Origin: Albula goreensis
Taxonomy: Eukaryota > Chordata > Actinopteri > Albuliformes > Albulidae
DNA: 64,000 bases
Direction of reading: 5' to 3'
NCBI GenBank assembly: GCA_022829145.1
Contig: CM040764.1
Location: 16,899,361-16,963,360, forward strand
The translations under genes were made by a program, and so were the position numbers. The notes under the pieces were generated by a model, which saw only the letters and a list, made by a program, of their open reading frames with translations, was not told the origin of the DNA and ran no database searches. Of the stretch, positions 55,700 to 63,883 are shown piece by piece. Position 1 is the stretch's first letter; each line of letters starts with the position of its first letter.

Positions 55700-57128
55700 A
55701 GAGCTAGAGAAGTGTTTATTGAGCATGCTACAGAGGTAAAGCAGAGTACACACACGAGAGAAAAACAAGCACAAATCCGTCAAACCTCCCCACTTGTTAG
55801 AAAAATTAACTTTTAATTGTTCCGCTTCAATACTATACTGAAATGTACAGTTCTAAAGATGTAAAAACTCAACGGATGTAGAAAACATACACTTTCCCTC
55901 CCGAACAAGGACCACAGAATTAAGATTTTTTTAAATTTTCATTTTCTGTGTGAGGAGAGACGATTCTTTCTTGAAGCGACACAGTGGAGATAATGGTGAA
56001 ACCCTTTGATCAAGATTTCCGTCCCAAGATTTATAGTCCTTAATTTTTTTTCTCTTTTAAATAAAAAAAAATTTCCAGAGGTTCAATAAAACTGAATTTC
56101 ACAATGTGATGTAAATTAAGACTAAAGGCACATAAAACTTTGGTCCCAACAGGTAGTTCTCTTCAGATGACAGCCAGACGATGACCTTACCATAGCCAGA
56201 ATGTGATGCTCAACTCACTTCTGTTAGCTCTGTGAATGCATGCAACAGTGGTTTGTTTGGGAACTAACTAGACCTGTCAGCACATGCTCAAAACTTCACA
56301 GCCACTGTCAATTGTTAGACACAAACAAAAAATGGCAAAAATAAATTTCAATTAACATCTATAACGCATATTTAGTTGTCATATGCAACATTTACACTAA
56401 ATTCCTAAGCTTTGTGAAGTGAAAACTGGGAAAAAAAGGCTCATGATGATGTAATTATCTGCTGAATTTAAATCAGGGTTAGGCTTTATCTTTGGTTGTC
56501 GGGATAAAGCAACTGAACAGTTTAACAATAAAATGTGTGGTTTCTTCCCAAAATATTCTTATCCGGTCATTCTTAGTTTGACTCAACTCAATGGATGAAA
56601 ACGGCAAAAAGAAAAAAAAAAACCTAATCTGCTGAATTTCATAAATCATAGAGCTATTAATATCTACACTTCTATAGCAAAACACAAACTGTACATAAGC
56701 ATGGGAACTCTATACAAATCCACTTCTTACATGATAAGAACTAATGTGCCTAAACTATCCACATTTATGCAAATGAAGGTATGTAATGCATCAATGCTAT
56801 TTTGAGAAGTAAGGCACATAGCTTTTCAATTCAATCTAATAAAAAGAGGGTTTTTTTCCTTCGTATGAAAAGATGGAGACAGTTAATGGCCTGCAGAACA
56901 TACAAATGAGGGGAACTCACATCTCCCAAGTAGACCTTAGCATCTGTTTTCTGGCATATTTGTTTTCTGATAATCCATCATTTTTCTTGAGGAATGACTG
57001 ATTTAAAACAAAAACAAACAAAAAAAAAACTTAAAATTGTCAAACTGTGGTCCCCAGTGTCTGGAAACAGTCGACAGGGTAGCGCCAAACTCAAGTGTGA
57101 AGACGTGGGTTGTTCCGTCAAGTGTAGT
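55700..57128 (-). other. ptbp2: ptbp2 3' UTR (left limit uncertain)
   Basis: Non-coding sequence directly after the stop codon. Minus-strand poly(A) signal candidates are ATTAAA (55,817-55,812), AATAAA (55,720-55,715) and a more distant AATAAA (54,532-54,527). A CU-rich patch on the minus strand (about 55,650-55,690) and a T-run on the strand shown at 55,558-55,569 lie near or beyond the proximal signals. Which signal is used cannot be decided from sequence alone. The stretch is otherwise AT-rich and low in coding potential. Confidence 0.45.
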
Positions 57129-57258
57129 TCAGATGGTCGACTTGGAGAATGAGACCCGTAGGTAATGGTTTTCTCCCATGTTGTAGTTGTGGAGGTCAAT
57201 CAGGGCCTGTATGGCTTCTTCAACAGTGGACATCTGCAAGAGCGCCATTTTGTGATCT
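57129..57258 (-). CDS. ptbp2: ptbp2 terminal coding exon: RRM4 end and stop
   Basis: 130 nt of coding sequence starting in phase 2, with stop TGA at 57,131-57,129. The acceptor is TTTCTTTCAG|AGATC. It encodes [40 protein letters not shown] and TI. The C-terminus is the invariant PTB ending, except that the usual HHLRV reads HYLRV. The exon continues into the 3' UTR. Confidence 0.95.
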
Positions 57259-60200
57259 CTGAAAGAAAGCAGAATAAATGGTTGCTGTGCTTTTCACAAG
57301 GAACAACATCACAAACTCAGGAAATTGACAAATGTATTAACTCACAAAAATAAATCATTACATTTGATGGCTAAAAGAAAGCTAGCAGCAGTTTTCAAAT
57401 ATCAGGTTTTGTATGATACCTTTAGGAGCTGTCAGAAACATTTTTATAAGCATTTTTAACTCCAGTTCAACTACTTCACATTCCAAATGTCTGAACAGGA
57501 TTATCAATAATTTCAAGTCTACAAACATGATTGGAATTGCTTACTAGCAAAGGTACTTGCAGATACTTGCAATTACTTTAGGATAAATATTCTGTTCACA
57601 AACTGGTATGTGAACAAATAAGAACTACTGAGGATGTGTCCTCATCTCAGATTAAATAAAATAGACTTCTCAGGTTTGTCTCTAAACCACTAATTCAAAT
57701 ACTTTCATTCAATTTCACGTGATTGCTGTAAAAGTAATCATGTCCTCAAAACCCTAAGAAATAAAGGACATCTCAGATCTTCTTAATCAACCCCAATTTA
57801 AAACAAACTCTTTTAAAAACTCTGAAATCCAAATTCTGATCCAGCGTAAATTTACATGGATGGCTCACACTTGATGCTTTTATCCAATTTTCTCCTAATT
57901 TGTACTGTCCAGCTGCAGGAGAACAGAGCAAATCTACAGATCTAGTCATACATCCACAGCACTGGTACAATCTGGATTTAACACCAGATTGTGGGTCCCA
58001 TCCACATCCAACAACGGTGCCTTAACAGGATGAGTCACCCAGCTCATTTACATAAAACACGCTCATCAGCTTTTCGATTAAAAACAAGCAACCACATCAA
58101 GACAAGGATTTTCAAGAACCATAGGAAATCTCATTGAAGGAAGCTTTAACAAAAATAATTACATTCTGCAGCCCCTTGGATGTAGTAAGGTGTAAGTTTA
58201 GGCAAAAAGGGGGAAAAAAATCTTACTGGAAAAATTTGAAGGCTTTCACAGTACCACCAGAATTTGAGAACAGCAATCGGAGGTCTTCTTCAGTTACATC
58301 TTGCCTGTAAAGAAAGGGGACAAGTTTGCATCAAAAAGAGGACAGACAAAACTAAAAAACATCTGTGTGCTTTGTAACACTTCAACATTTTTATAGAGAA
58401 AATAGGGGCAGGCTTCACCAGTGTACACTGCACTTACGGGATGTTTGACAGGTGGAGGGTAGCGGAAGGAGGAAAGATGTTCTGGAAGTTCTTGGACCCC
58501 GGCTTCTTGAATCGATGCAGTGGTGAGTTAGTAAAGTCCTTAGTGAGCCCCTGGTCGTCCAGCCCTTCCCGTGGCAGCTGCACTGTCTGGTGTTTTGACA
58601 GGGTCACCCTGATGATCTTCCCATACATCTTCTGCCCATTTAGGTGGCTCATCGCTGACACAGAAGCACATAGTGATTGACGGAGTTTTCTCATACTTGT
58701 CATTGACATTGGATTAAGGAACCAAAAATAATAATGTCATAACGTGATTAAAACGATGCAACAAATCTGTAAAGAAAAACTAAGGCAACGCTGCACTTAG
58801 AGGGGCTTACCGAGCTTGGCTTGATTTCCATCTGCCATCTGTATGAGAGCACTGTCTTTCTTATTGTACAGTATCTTCACGCGCTGAGCATCACCGTAAA
58901 CCCCTTTTGAGAGCGAAAGGCAGCCAGAGGAAAGAGAAATGAACCATGGAGAAGAGTTAGCAGGTAAAAGGCTGATATTAAACATGAAAAGTGAAAAGAT
59001 AGAACATACATCCAAATGAGTGAACAAATAAAAAAAGAGCTGAATAAAGAGATTTATAGAGAGAACATACTCTGATACACCCTCCAAAAACAAGCTTTTG
59101 TGAAATGAAAGAAAAATTGAAAACTACATGCAAAAATAATTAAAACATGCATTAACAGAAATCCACTATGGAGAGAGAGAGAGAGAAAGCCTTCAAAATA
59201 GACAAAACCACCCCCAAAAATAAAAAATGAAACAAAACGAGAAAAAAAGTGTAATACAGTACTCAACTATAAGCCAAAACATAAGATGTAAATCAAATTT
59301 TAAAATGAAAATGTAAACTATGTTTAAAAACAAATGACTGAAAGAGAGGTAGAAAGTAAGTTTAAAAAAAAAAAAAAAAAAGTAGAGTGCTAACGATAAC
59401 ATACCGAAGAGGGTAAACAGACTTTGGGGCGTAACCATCTTTAGAAGGAGAGAAGAGCAAGCAGCGTAAGACAGGAAGAGAGCAGAGTCGAGGAAGAGCG
59501 GAGATGAACAGATCATCCATAACGAAGAGTGGTTTCCCGTAGAATGGTGGGGTGGTCATGGGTCATGGTTCAAGGCAGTTAATTGGGGCAAGTTGGTCCG
59601 AGGAACATTTTTTGTTCAAGCACAAAGCATGAACAGGGAGGGGAGGGGTGGAGAGGGTAGGGTGGGGTGGGGAAGGAAGGGGAGGAGAGGACAAGGTGAG
59701 GAAAAGGGGTGGAGTGGAGAAGGTGGGGAAGAGGAGAGGAATGGGGCAGGGGGTAACGAGGGAGACAGGAAACAAAAGGGGCAAATGGGGAGGGGGGTAG
59801 GAATGAAAAGGGGCAGAGGGGTGGGGACGGGGGTAAGGGAGGGGGCAGCAATGCAGAATAAAACAAAAGAGTAGGGGAACAAAAATAAAATACAGGTCAG
59901 TACATAGGAAATGCAGGAGTTTGGTCAGAAAATGGCTGGTTTATGTCTGTTTTTATATACAAGAAAATAACTGTGCCAAATGTAATCACCCAAGACAAAC
60001 GTGGGCAAAGTATATTCATATCAAAAAAATAATTACAGCATAGAATAATGAGGGGGGAGGGGGAGCTAATAAAATATAAATAAATAAAAAAAAGGCATGC
60101 AGTAGAATTTGAAGTTTGACATCTACTAGCTCAAGCGTGACAAAGTATGAAATGCAGGCAGATTGTTAAGAAAGGGGCAACTGGGTTTAAACCACTTCTT

Positions 60201-63200
60201 AGCATGCAGGTGTAACTTGTGAAAACCACCTTGCAAAGTTATGGCATAAACAGAGCACATCATGTTTAAGTCCACAAACCCACAAGGTGTTTGGGGAAAA
60301 ATCATGATCGAAAAATGTCACTTGGAATACTCTCCCGGGAGACAGCAAGAGATAGATAGTGAAAGGGAGGGAAAGAGAGATAGAGAAAGGGAGGGAAAGA
60401 GAGATACAGAGGGGAGAGAGCTCACACATTTCATACCAACTTTCACAGCATAGAGAAAAACAGTGAAGAGTCAGAGGAGCAGAGGCAGAGGCAAACGAGA
60501 GCTTAGAGAGAAAAGACCAAGAATATCAGTATCAATACACAGGATGGAAGCAGAGAAGAGAGTGTTGAGACAGTGACCAAAAACTCTGCAATGAAAACAA
60601 TGGCAAAGGAGACAGAGAGGAGTCCCTCATAACTTCACTTAAAAGAAAACCTTGGAGGAACAAACTACTTCCAGAGAACTTTTCATGAAGCAAGACATAA
60701 AGACATATGCAAGCACAAGGACAGAGCTAAATAAAATAAAAACAAACCAATGAGGGGAAAAACAAACATCTTCTCATTATTATCACCATTATGGGCTCGT
60801 TACATAATCAAGAAATTAAAATGATCTGATTTAAAGGTACAATAAGAAGCAAAATTTCAAGGGTTGAATGATTTTACCTTCAATTACTGTATAATTACAG
60901 AGTATAACCGAGTGCAGAAAGTCTGCATGTAGAAAGTGCCAATGTAAACACTGCCAGTGTGCCTAAAATACTGAGGCATTTCATAGGGGGTTAGTTATGT
61001 GTATACATATACATATTTCATTATTATGAATAAGGCCATCTGGCATGTGTAAGGACAAGGATGACAATGGCTTAAGAGGCAACACAATAGAAGCACAGTA
61101 TGTAGAGATAACCTGACTAAACACAATGAAAGGGTCAGGAGGGGGAGGGGAGTGGGTCCAGTATGGGGAGGAAGGGGGAGAATGGGGAGATGGAGGAGGT
61201 AGAAGTAATACTGACCTCTTCGTTCAGATTGCTGACGAGAAGCACGCCACTAGTGCCTGAGTGTCCGGACAATGCCACTCTTCCAGCAGCTGCGGCGGCC
61301 GCCGCTGCCGCGCTCAGTGGGCTCAGCGCCCCTGGAATGGAGGGAGGACATTAAACAGATGGCGCTGCCCTGGTGGCATGGAGGTCAAATGCACAATGGG
61401 CTCTGGCATTGTCTCAGTTTCAGTTTGGGTATATTCTAATGTCACTCTCGTAACTATTCAGGCTTTTGGACAATGACACAGGTACACAGAAGACTGAAAA
61501 TCTTACATTTTCTGGTACACTGAAGTTCCCTGGGACTTTTTAAATTATTTTCCCCACCAAAATTTGTAAAAACATGTTTTTCTCTTTCTCCTCAGGTCAC
61601 TGCTCCACCACCCTCTATGCAAGGTGTGAGTATTCTTCTACTTTTTCTACAAAATGACAAAAACAACAATAGCAAGAGAGAGACAGCAATTGCAATTAAA
61701 TGGTAATGAAAGTACAGGTACCTCCTCCCTGTCCAAACCCAAGAGAAGAAGGAAACCCTCCACCACTAGAGTAGGAAGCCACCATTCCAGAAGGGGTACC
61801 TGGGGAAAACATGTGAAAGGTGTTGTTTTAGAAAGTTCTCTATGGGCTGTTAGATCATACTGCAGAAAATGCCCCAAGTATCGTTTTAGCACTGGTGCTT
61901 GCAAACTTGTGAGCCATGGCCATTGCGAGGTGGAATAAGTATGCTCTAACACAGCAGTCACCAAGCGTGTTTACCCAATCATAACTTTCAATTCCTTGAA
62001 ACTCCTCAGGAAAAATATGCACATTTGTCAAGTGCTTAAAAAAACAGATGTGAAGGCAAGAATTTTGGGAACATACACTAAATGAGCTGTGATTCCAACG
62101 AACCACTTTCCCTGAGGGGATTACATTTTCCCCAACAGAACCATCCTCCGGGGACTGAATCTGTTTAAACGGTGCAGAAGAGAACTGCATGACTGTGAGA
62201 GTGGCAGACTGTGTCTCCAAGTCGATTACAGAACAACGAGCAGCTCTGGGATGACTCTCACCCAGCAGTGATGAAGAGTCTTTGCTGAGCGCAGCAGCCA
62301 CTGAGGGGTCAATGGCGGGCTGCCCATCTCCGGCCGGCAGCTCAGGCCTGGTGTAGTCCCGACTCTTGTCATTATTGTACTTGACATTGAGGTTGATCAG
62401 CTTGGAGAAGTCGATACGCAGTGTACAGCAAGCATTGTAGATGTTCTGTCCATCCAAAGACTGCAGAAGAAGAATTGACAGTGTTGAATCACATAACACA
62501 GTATGCTATTTTAATTAAATCCCTTGACTTGGTTTAATTCTGCTGTAAAAACACTCTTGTAATGTACACAAGAGAATGTGAAATTGTCACTAAGTCACTT
62601 GTACCTGACCAATATCTAGTTGTAGTACTTATTCCCACTGCTGAGAAGGCAATATGGATATCTTAAAGAATGGGTGACTTACAAGTTTGGCTTGCTGGGC
62701 GTTCACAGGATCGCTGAATTGCAGCAAGGCTTGGAACTGATTGTTCTTTGTGAATGTGATGATTTTCATGACAGTGCCAAACTTCGAAAAAATCTACAGG
62801 TAGAAGAAAAATGAACACATGGGAGGTCAGAGACCATAAATCAACACCGTATCTTTATTATAAATATGGAAATCTGTCCATTACCCAAAGGAATCCTCAA
62901 GAAATACTTTAACACATATACTCAAACTTAAAAAGGCTGAAAAGAAACTAGCATGGCAGGTTATTTAATTTAAAAACATGGAAATTTAACAGCCCTTTTG
63001 CACCATTACATTTTTATGAGAACAAAGAATGCCTGCAGGATGACCAATCAAACATGAAAGATTCATTCATCAATCAACCAATCAATCCTTGTTCCACCCT
63101 TGGACAATTTGTTCTAAGGAATTATAGACAAGTACTGTACACATATACTCAAAACCATTATACAAAAACATTATAAATAAAAAATTTTTGAAAATATAAC

Positions 63201-63883
63201 CCAATGTAGTAAAATATAAAAAAGCAGGGTGTACTAAAAACAGTATACACATATTGATAAGGCTGAAGGATGAGTTAACTCAGCAGTTAAAGGAGTACTT
63301 GATGCTCCTTACCTGCTGCAGGACATCCAGGGTCACAGGATAGAACATGTTGTCGATGATGATTCTGAGCACGGGGCTTGGAGCGGGCGTGAGTGCGCTC
63401 TCGCTCGCTGTTGATCCTGAGGTGGGCGTGCCCCCGGCCTGTACGGCTGAAACAGCCTGCAGGACGGCTTGTGCACGCTGTGGAGGCAAGGGGGTCAGAG
63501 GGTGGCATTAACCAACAAATCTCTCATTGAGCTTGCCCCCATCCTTCTCAATGGGTATCAACGTACATAGAAATTTCCTTCATATATATGTGCACAATTC
63601 CATGTTTAAGCACAATAAATGAAAACAAACATGGAAAGGTTTCCACTGGATGTTGTGAGATCCATGCACGAAGACAGCTTCCTACCAAGCAGTTCCCCAG
63701 GATTTTTGTTTTCTCATCAGGCAATCCTAGGTTCCTCACCTGATTGAGAGCATTGTCCGTCTTGAGTTCTTTGTGATTGGAGTACTGGATGAAAACTGGA
63801 ACATTGCGAACATGAGGTGTCACCGCTGTGTAGTAATTCACCATGGTAACAGCTGCCTCCTCTGTTCCAAGCTCCAAGAATGC
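57129..63883 (-). CDS. ptbp2: ptbp2, polypyrimidine tract-binding protein 2 (nPTB), 3' part, 11 coding exons
   Basis: Nuclear RNA-binding protein that binds CU-rich pre-mRNA through four RRM domains and mostly represses exons, especially in neural precursors. Joined minus-strand exons: 63883-63740, 63477-63313, 62793-62683, 62460-62262, 61799-61722, 61331-61216, 59438-59405, 58903-58811, 58654-58438, 58304-58227, 57258-57129. They total 1,365 nt, i.e. 454 residues plus TGA, and all phases agree. Visible residues 1-44 are the C-terminal half of RRM1; RRM2 starts near 84 (LRIIIDNM), RRM3 near 262 (VLLVSNLN) and RRM4 near 378 (TLHLSNIP), ending SFSKSTI. ptbp2 rather than ptbp1 or ptbp3 is favoured by [46 protein letters not shown] and [10 protein letters not shown]. 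The start codon and first roughly 100 residues lie past the window edge. Teleosts often have two ptbp2 copies, and I cannot say which this is. Confidence 0.95.
57259..58226 (-). other. ptbp2 last intron
   Basis: 968 bp, AT-rich, with canonical GT (GTAAGA) and AG (TTTCTTTCAG) ends. I see no embedded gene or recognisable transposon. Confidence 0.85.
58227..58304 (-). CDS. ptbp2: ptbp2 exon: RRM4 first half
   Basis: 78 nt, phase 2 to 2. The acceptor is CTTTACAG|GCAAG and the donor TTTCCA|GTAAGA. It encodes [20 protein letters not shown] and AFKFFQ. The usual PPSVAEEDL start of this helix reads PQDVTEEDL here. Confidence 0.95.
58438..58654 (-). CDS. ptbp2: ptbp2 exon: end of RRM3, linker and start of RRM4
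   Basis: 217 nt, phase 1 to 2. The acceptor is TGTGTCAG|CGATG and the donor ACATCCC|GTAAGT. It encodes [60 protein letters not shown] and [13 protein letters not shown]. This linker holds RRM3 and RRM4 in the fixed back-to-back packing known for PTB. Its diagnostic residues favour PTBP2 over PTBP1 and PTBP3. Confidence 0.96.
58811..58903 (-). CDS. ptbp2: ptbp2 exon: RRM3 core
   Basis: 93 nt, phase 1 to 1. The acceptor is CTCTCAAAAG|GGGTT and the donor AGCTCG|GTAAGC. It encodes [16 protein letters not shown], then [15 protein letters not shown]. The DSALIQMA segment is RRM3 RNP1. It contains the out-of-frame TGA that is reached if the 34-nt exon is skipped. Confidence 0.95.
59170..59186 (-). 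repeat. (CT)n run in ptbp2 transcript
   Basis: GA dinucleotide run on the strand shown, CU in the ptbp2 pre-mRNA, about 220 nt downstream of the 34-nt exon. Confidence 0.85.
59364..59381 (-). repeat. T-run in ptbp2 transcript
   Basis: 18 A on the strand shown, U-rich in ptbp2 pre-mRNA, about 23 nt after the donor of the 34-nt exon. Confidence 0.9.
59405..59438 (-). CDS. ptbp2: ptbp2 34-nt regulated exon (equivalent of mammalian exon 10)
   Basis: 34 nt, phase 0 to 1, encoding [11 protein letters not shown] and one base of the next Gly. The acceptor is preceded by a pyrimidine-rich run (TCTTCTCTCCTTCTAAAG); the donor is TTCG|GTATGT, a weak match. 34 is not a multiple of three. Joining the 116-nt exon straight to the 93-nt exon reads eight codons and then TGA at 58,879-58,877, with three junctions downstream, so nonsense-mediated decay is expected. 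In mammals the same 34-nt PTBP2 exon is skipped when PTBP1 is high, which silences PTBP2 outside neurons. Size, phase and stop are seen; regulation is by homology. Confidence 0.95.
59635..59850 (+). repeat. G-rich low-complexity tract (C-rich in the ptbp2 transcript)
   Basis: About 215 bp of almost pure G/A on the strand shown, with many GGGG runs separated by one to six bases, for example GGGTAGGGTGGGGTGGGG. The runs meet the usual G-quadruplex spacing rule on the template strand of ptbp2. Confidence 0.85.
60361..60408. repeat. 24-nt tandem repeat, two copies, purine/pyrimidine asymmetric
   Basis: Two adjacent 24-nt units (60,361-60,384 and 60,385-60,408), identical except for one base near the end (GATAGA versus GATACA). 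Each begins GAAAGGGAGGGAAAGAGAGA on the strand shown, so the ptbp2 transcript carries TCTCTCTTTCCCTCCCTTTC twice, a PTB-type CU tract. Confidence 0.9.
61216..61331 (-). CDS. ptbp2: ptbp2 exon: polyalanine linker and start of RRM3
   Basis: 116 nt, phase 1 to 0. The acceptor is CATTCCAG|GGGCG and the donor GAAGAG|GTCAGT. It encodes ALSPLS, a run of nine alanines, [13 protein letters not shown], then [10 protein letters not shown], the RNP2 strand of RRM3. The polyalanine stretch is typical of PTB proteins. HSGTSG replaces the usual mammalian VSAGGNT-type segment. The GC-rich alanine codons make this the most GC-rich spot in the gene. Confidence 0.95.
61332..61721 (-). other. ptbp2 intron between the 78-nt and 116-nt exons
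   Basis: 390 bp bounded by GTACCT and CATTCCAG. The upstream donor is unusual. No other feature recognised. Confidence 0.8.
61722..61799 (-). CDS. ptbp2: ptbp2 78-nt linker exon, PTBP1-exon-9-like candidate cassette
   Basis: 78 nt (26 codons), phase 1 to 1, so inclusion or skipping keeps the frame. The acceptor is TTTTCCCCAG|GTACC and the donor GGAG|GTACCT, which departs from the GTRAGT consensus. The encoded linker is rich in Ser, Gly and Phe ([14 protein letters not shown], then [11 protein letters not shown]), with no RRM sequence. In mammals PTBP1 exon 9 has the same size and position, is alternatively spliced and changes repressor strength. If skipped here, SSLLG joins directly to ALSPL, close to the usual mammalian PTBP2 linker. 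Size, phase and splice sites are seen; cassette behaviour is inferred. Confidence 0.85.
61800..62261 (-). other. ptbp2 intron upstream of the 78-nt exon
   Basis: 462 bp bounded by GTGAGA and TTTTCCCCAG. It contains part of a chance long open frame continuing from the preceding exon. No other feature recognised. Confidence 0.8.
62262..62460 (-). CDS. ptbp2: ptbp2 exon: end of RRM2 and start of RRM2-RRM3 linker
   Basis: 199 nt, phase 0 to 1. The acceptor is TTCTGCAG|TCTTTG and the donor is CTGCTGG|GTGAGA. It encodes [20 protein letters not shown], the conserved [19 protein letters not shown] segment, and a linker with [23 protein letters not shown]. The long open frame through this exon into both introns is only read-through. 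Confidence 0.95.
62683..62793 (-). CDS. ptbp2: ptbp2 exon: RRM2 core
   Basis: 111 nt, 37 codons, phase 0 to 0. The acceptor is CCTGTAG|ATTTT and the donor is AAACTT|GTAAGT. It encodes [16 protein letters not shown], then [24 protein letters not shown]1 of RRM2 is FQALLQFS, where mammalian PTBP2 usually has QYG. Confidence 0.95.
62794..63312 (-). other. ptbp2 intron within RRM2
   Basis: 519 bp, AT-rich, bounded by GTAAGG and CCTGTAG. No embedded gene or repeat recognised. Confidence 0.8.
63313..63477 (-). CDS. ptbp2: ptbp2 exon: RRM1-RRM2 linker and start of RRM2
   Basis: 165 nt, 55 codons, phase 0 to 0. The acceptor is CTCCACAG|CGTGC and the donor is CAGCAG|GTAAGG. It encodes [13 protein letters not shown], a Ser/Thr/Pro/Gly/Ala-rich linker ([18 protein letters not shown]), then the first strand and helix of RRM2, [23 protein letters not shown]2 is LRIIIDNM. 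Confidence 0.95.
63740..63883 (-). CDS. ptbp2: ptbp2 exon: second half of RRM1
   Basis: 144 nt, phase 0 to 0, 48 codons. The acceptor ends CCAACAG and the donor is CAG|GTGAGG. The product begins [11 protein letters not shown], the end of RRM1 RNP1, and continues through [12 protein letters not shown] and [12 protein letters not shown] to NQ. Residues K-N-Q that usually precede AFLEL would sit in the previous exon, outside the window. Confidence 0.95.

Larger units (their letters stand above)
58904..59404 (-). promoter_or_regulatory. Intron downstream of the 34-nt exon, with CU repeat and T-run
   Basis: 501-bp intron. On the transcribed (minus) strand it has an 18-nt T-run (59,381-59,364) about 23 nt after the donor, and a CU dinucleotide run at 59,186-59,170 (GA on the strand shown). 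CUCUCU and U-rich tracts are the classic PTB ligands. Sites on both sides of an exon suit the known looping or multimer mode of PTB repression. Binding here is inferred. Confidence 0.5.
59439..61215 (-). promoter_or_regulatory. 1.8-kb intron upstream of the 34-nt exon, strongly pyrimidine-rich
   Basis: The longest intron in the visible gene. On the transcribed strand it has C/U-rich blocks directly after the upstream donor (61,200-61,137), in a 24-nt tandem repeat (60,408-60,361), in a C-rich block (59,850-59,635) and in the 3' splice-site tract (59,530-59,439, with UCUU and CUUCUCU words). No coding sequence was found; the open frames at 59,563-59,882 are low-complexity artefacts. The position fits an intronic splicing silencer for the 34-nt exon, as known for mammalian PTBP2. 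Confidence 0.55.

Noticed and set aside
59563..59882. Overlapping proline/serine-rich and glycine/arginine-rich frames on both strands
   Set aside because: Translations of a G/A-rich low-complexity intron tract.
61358..61382. CTCF-like word GGCGCTGCCCTGGTGG in a ptbp2 intron
   Set aside because: One extra base and mismatches against the CTCF core; not convincing by eye.
61855..62499. 214-residue minus-strand open frame, the longest in the window
   Set aside because: It is the 199-nt ptbp2 exon plus read-through into both flanking introns; only 62,262-62,460 is coding.
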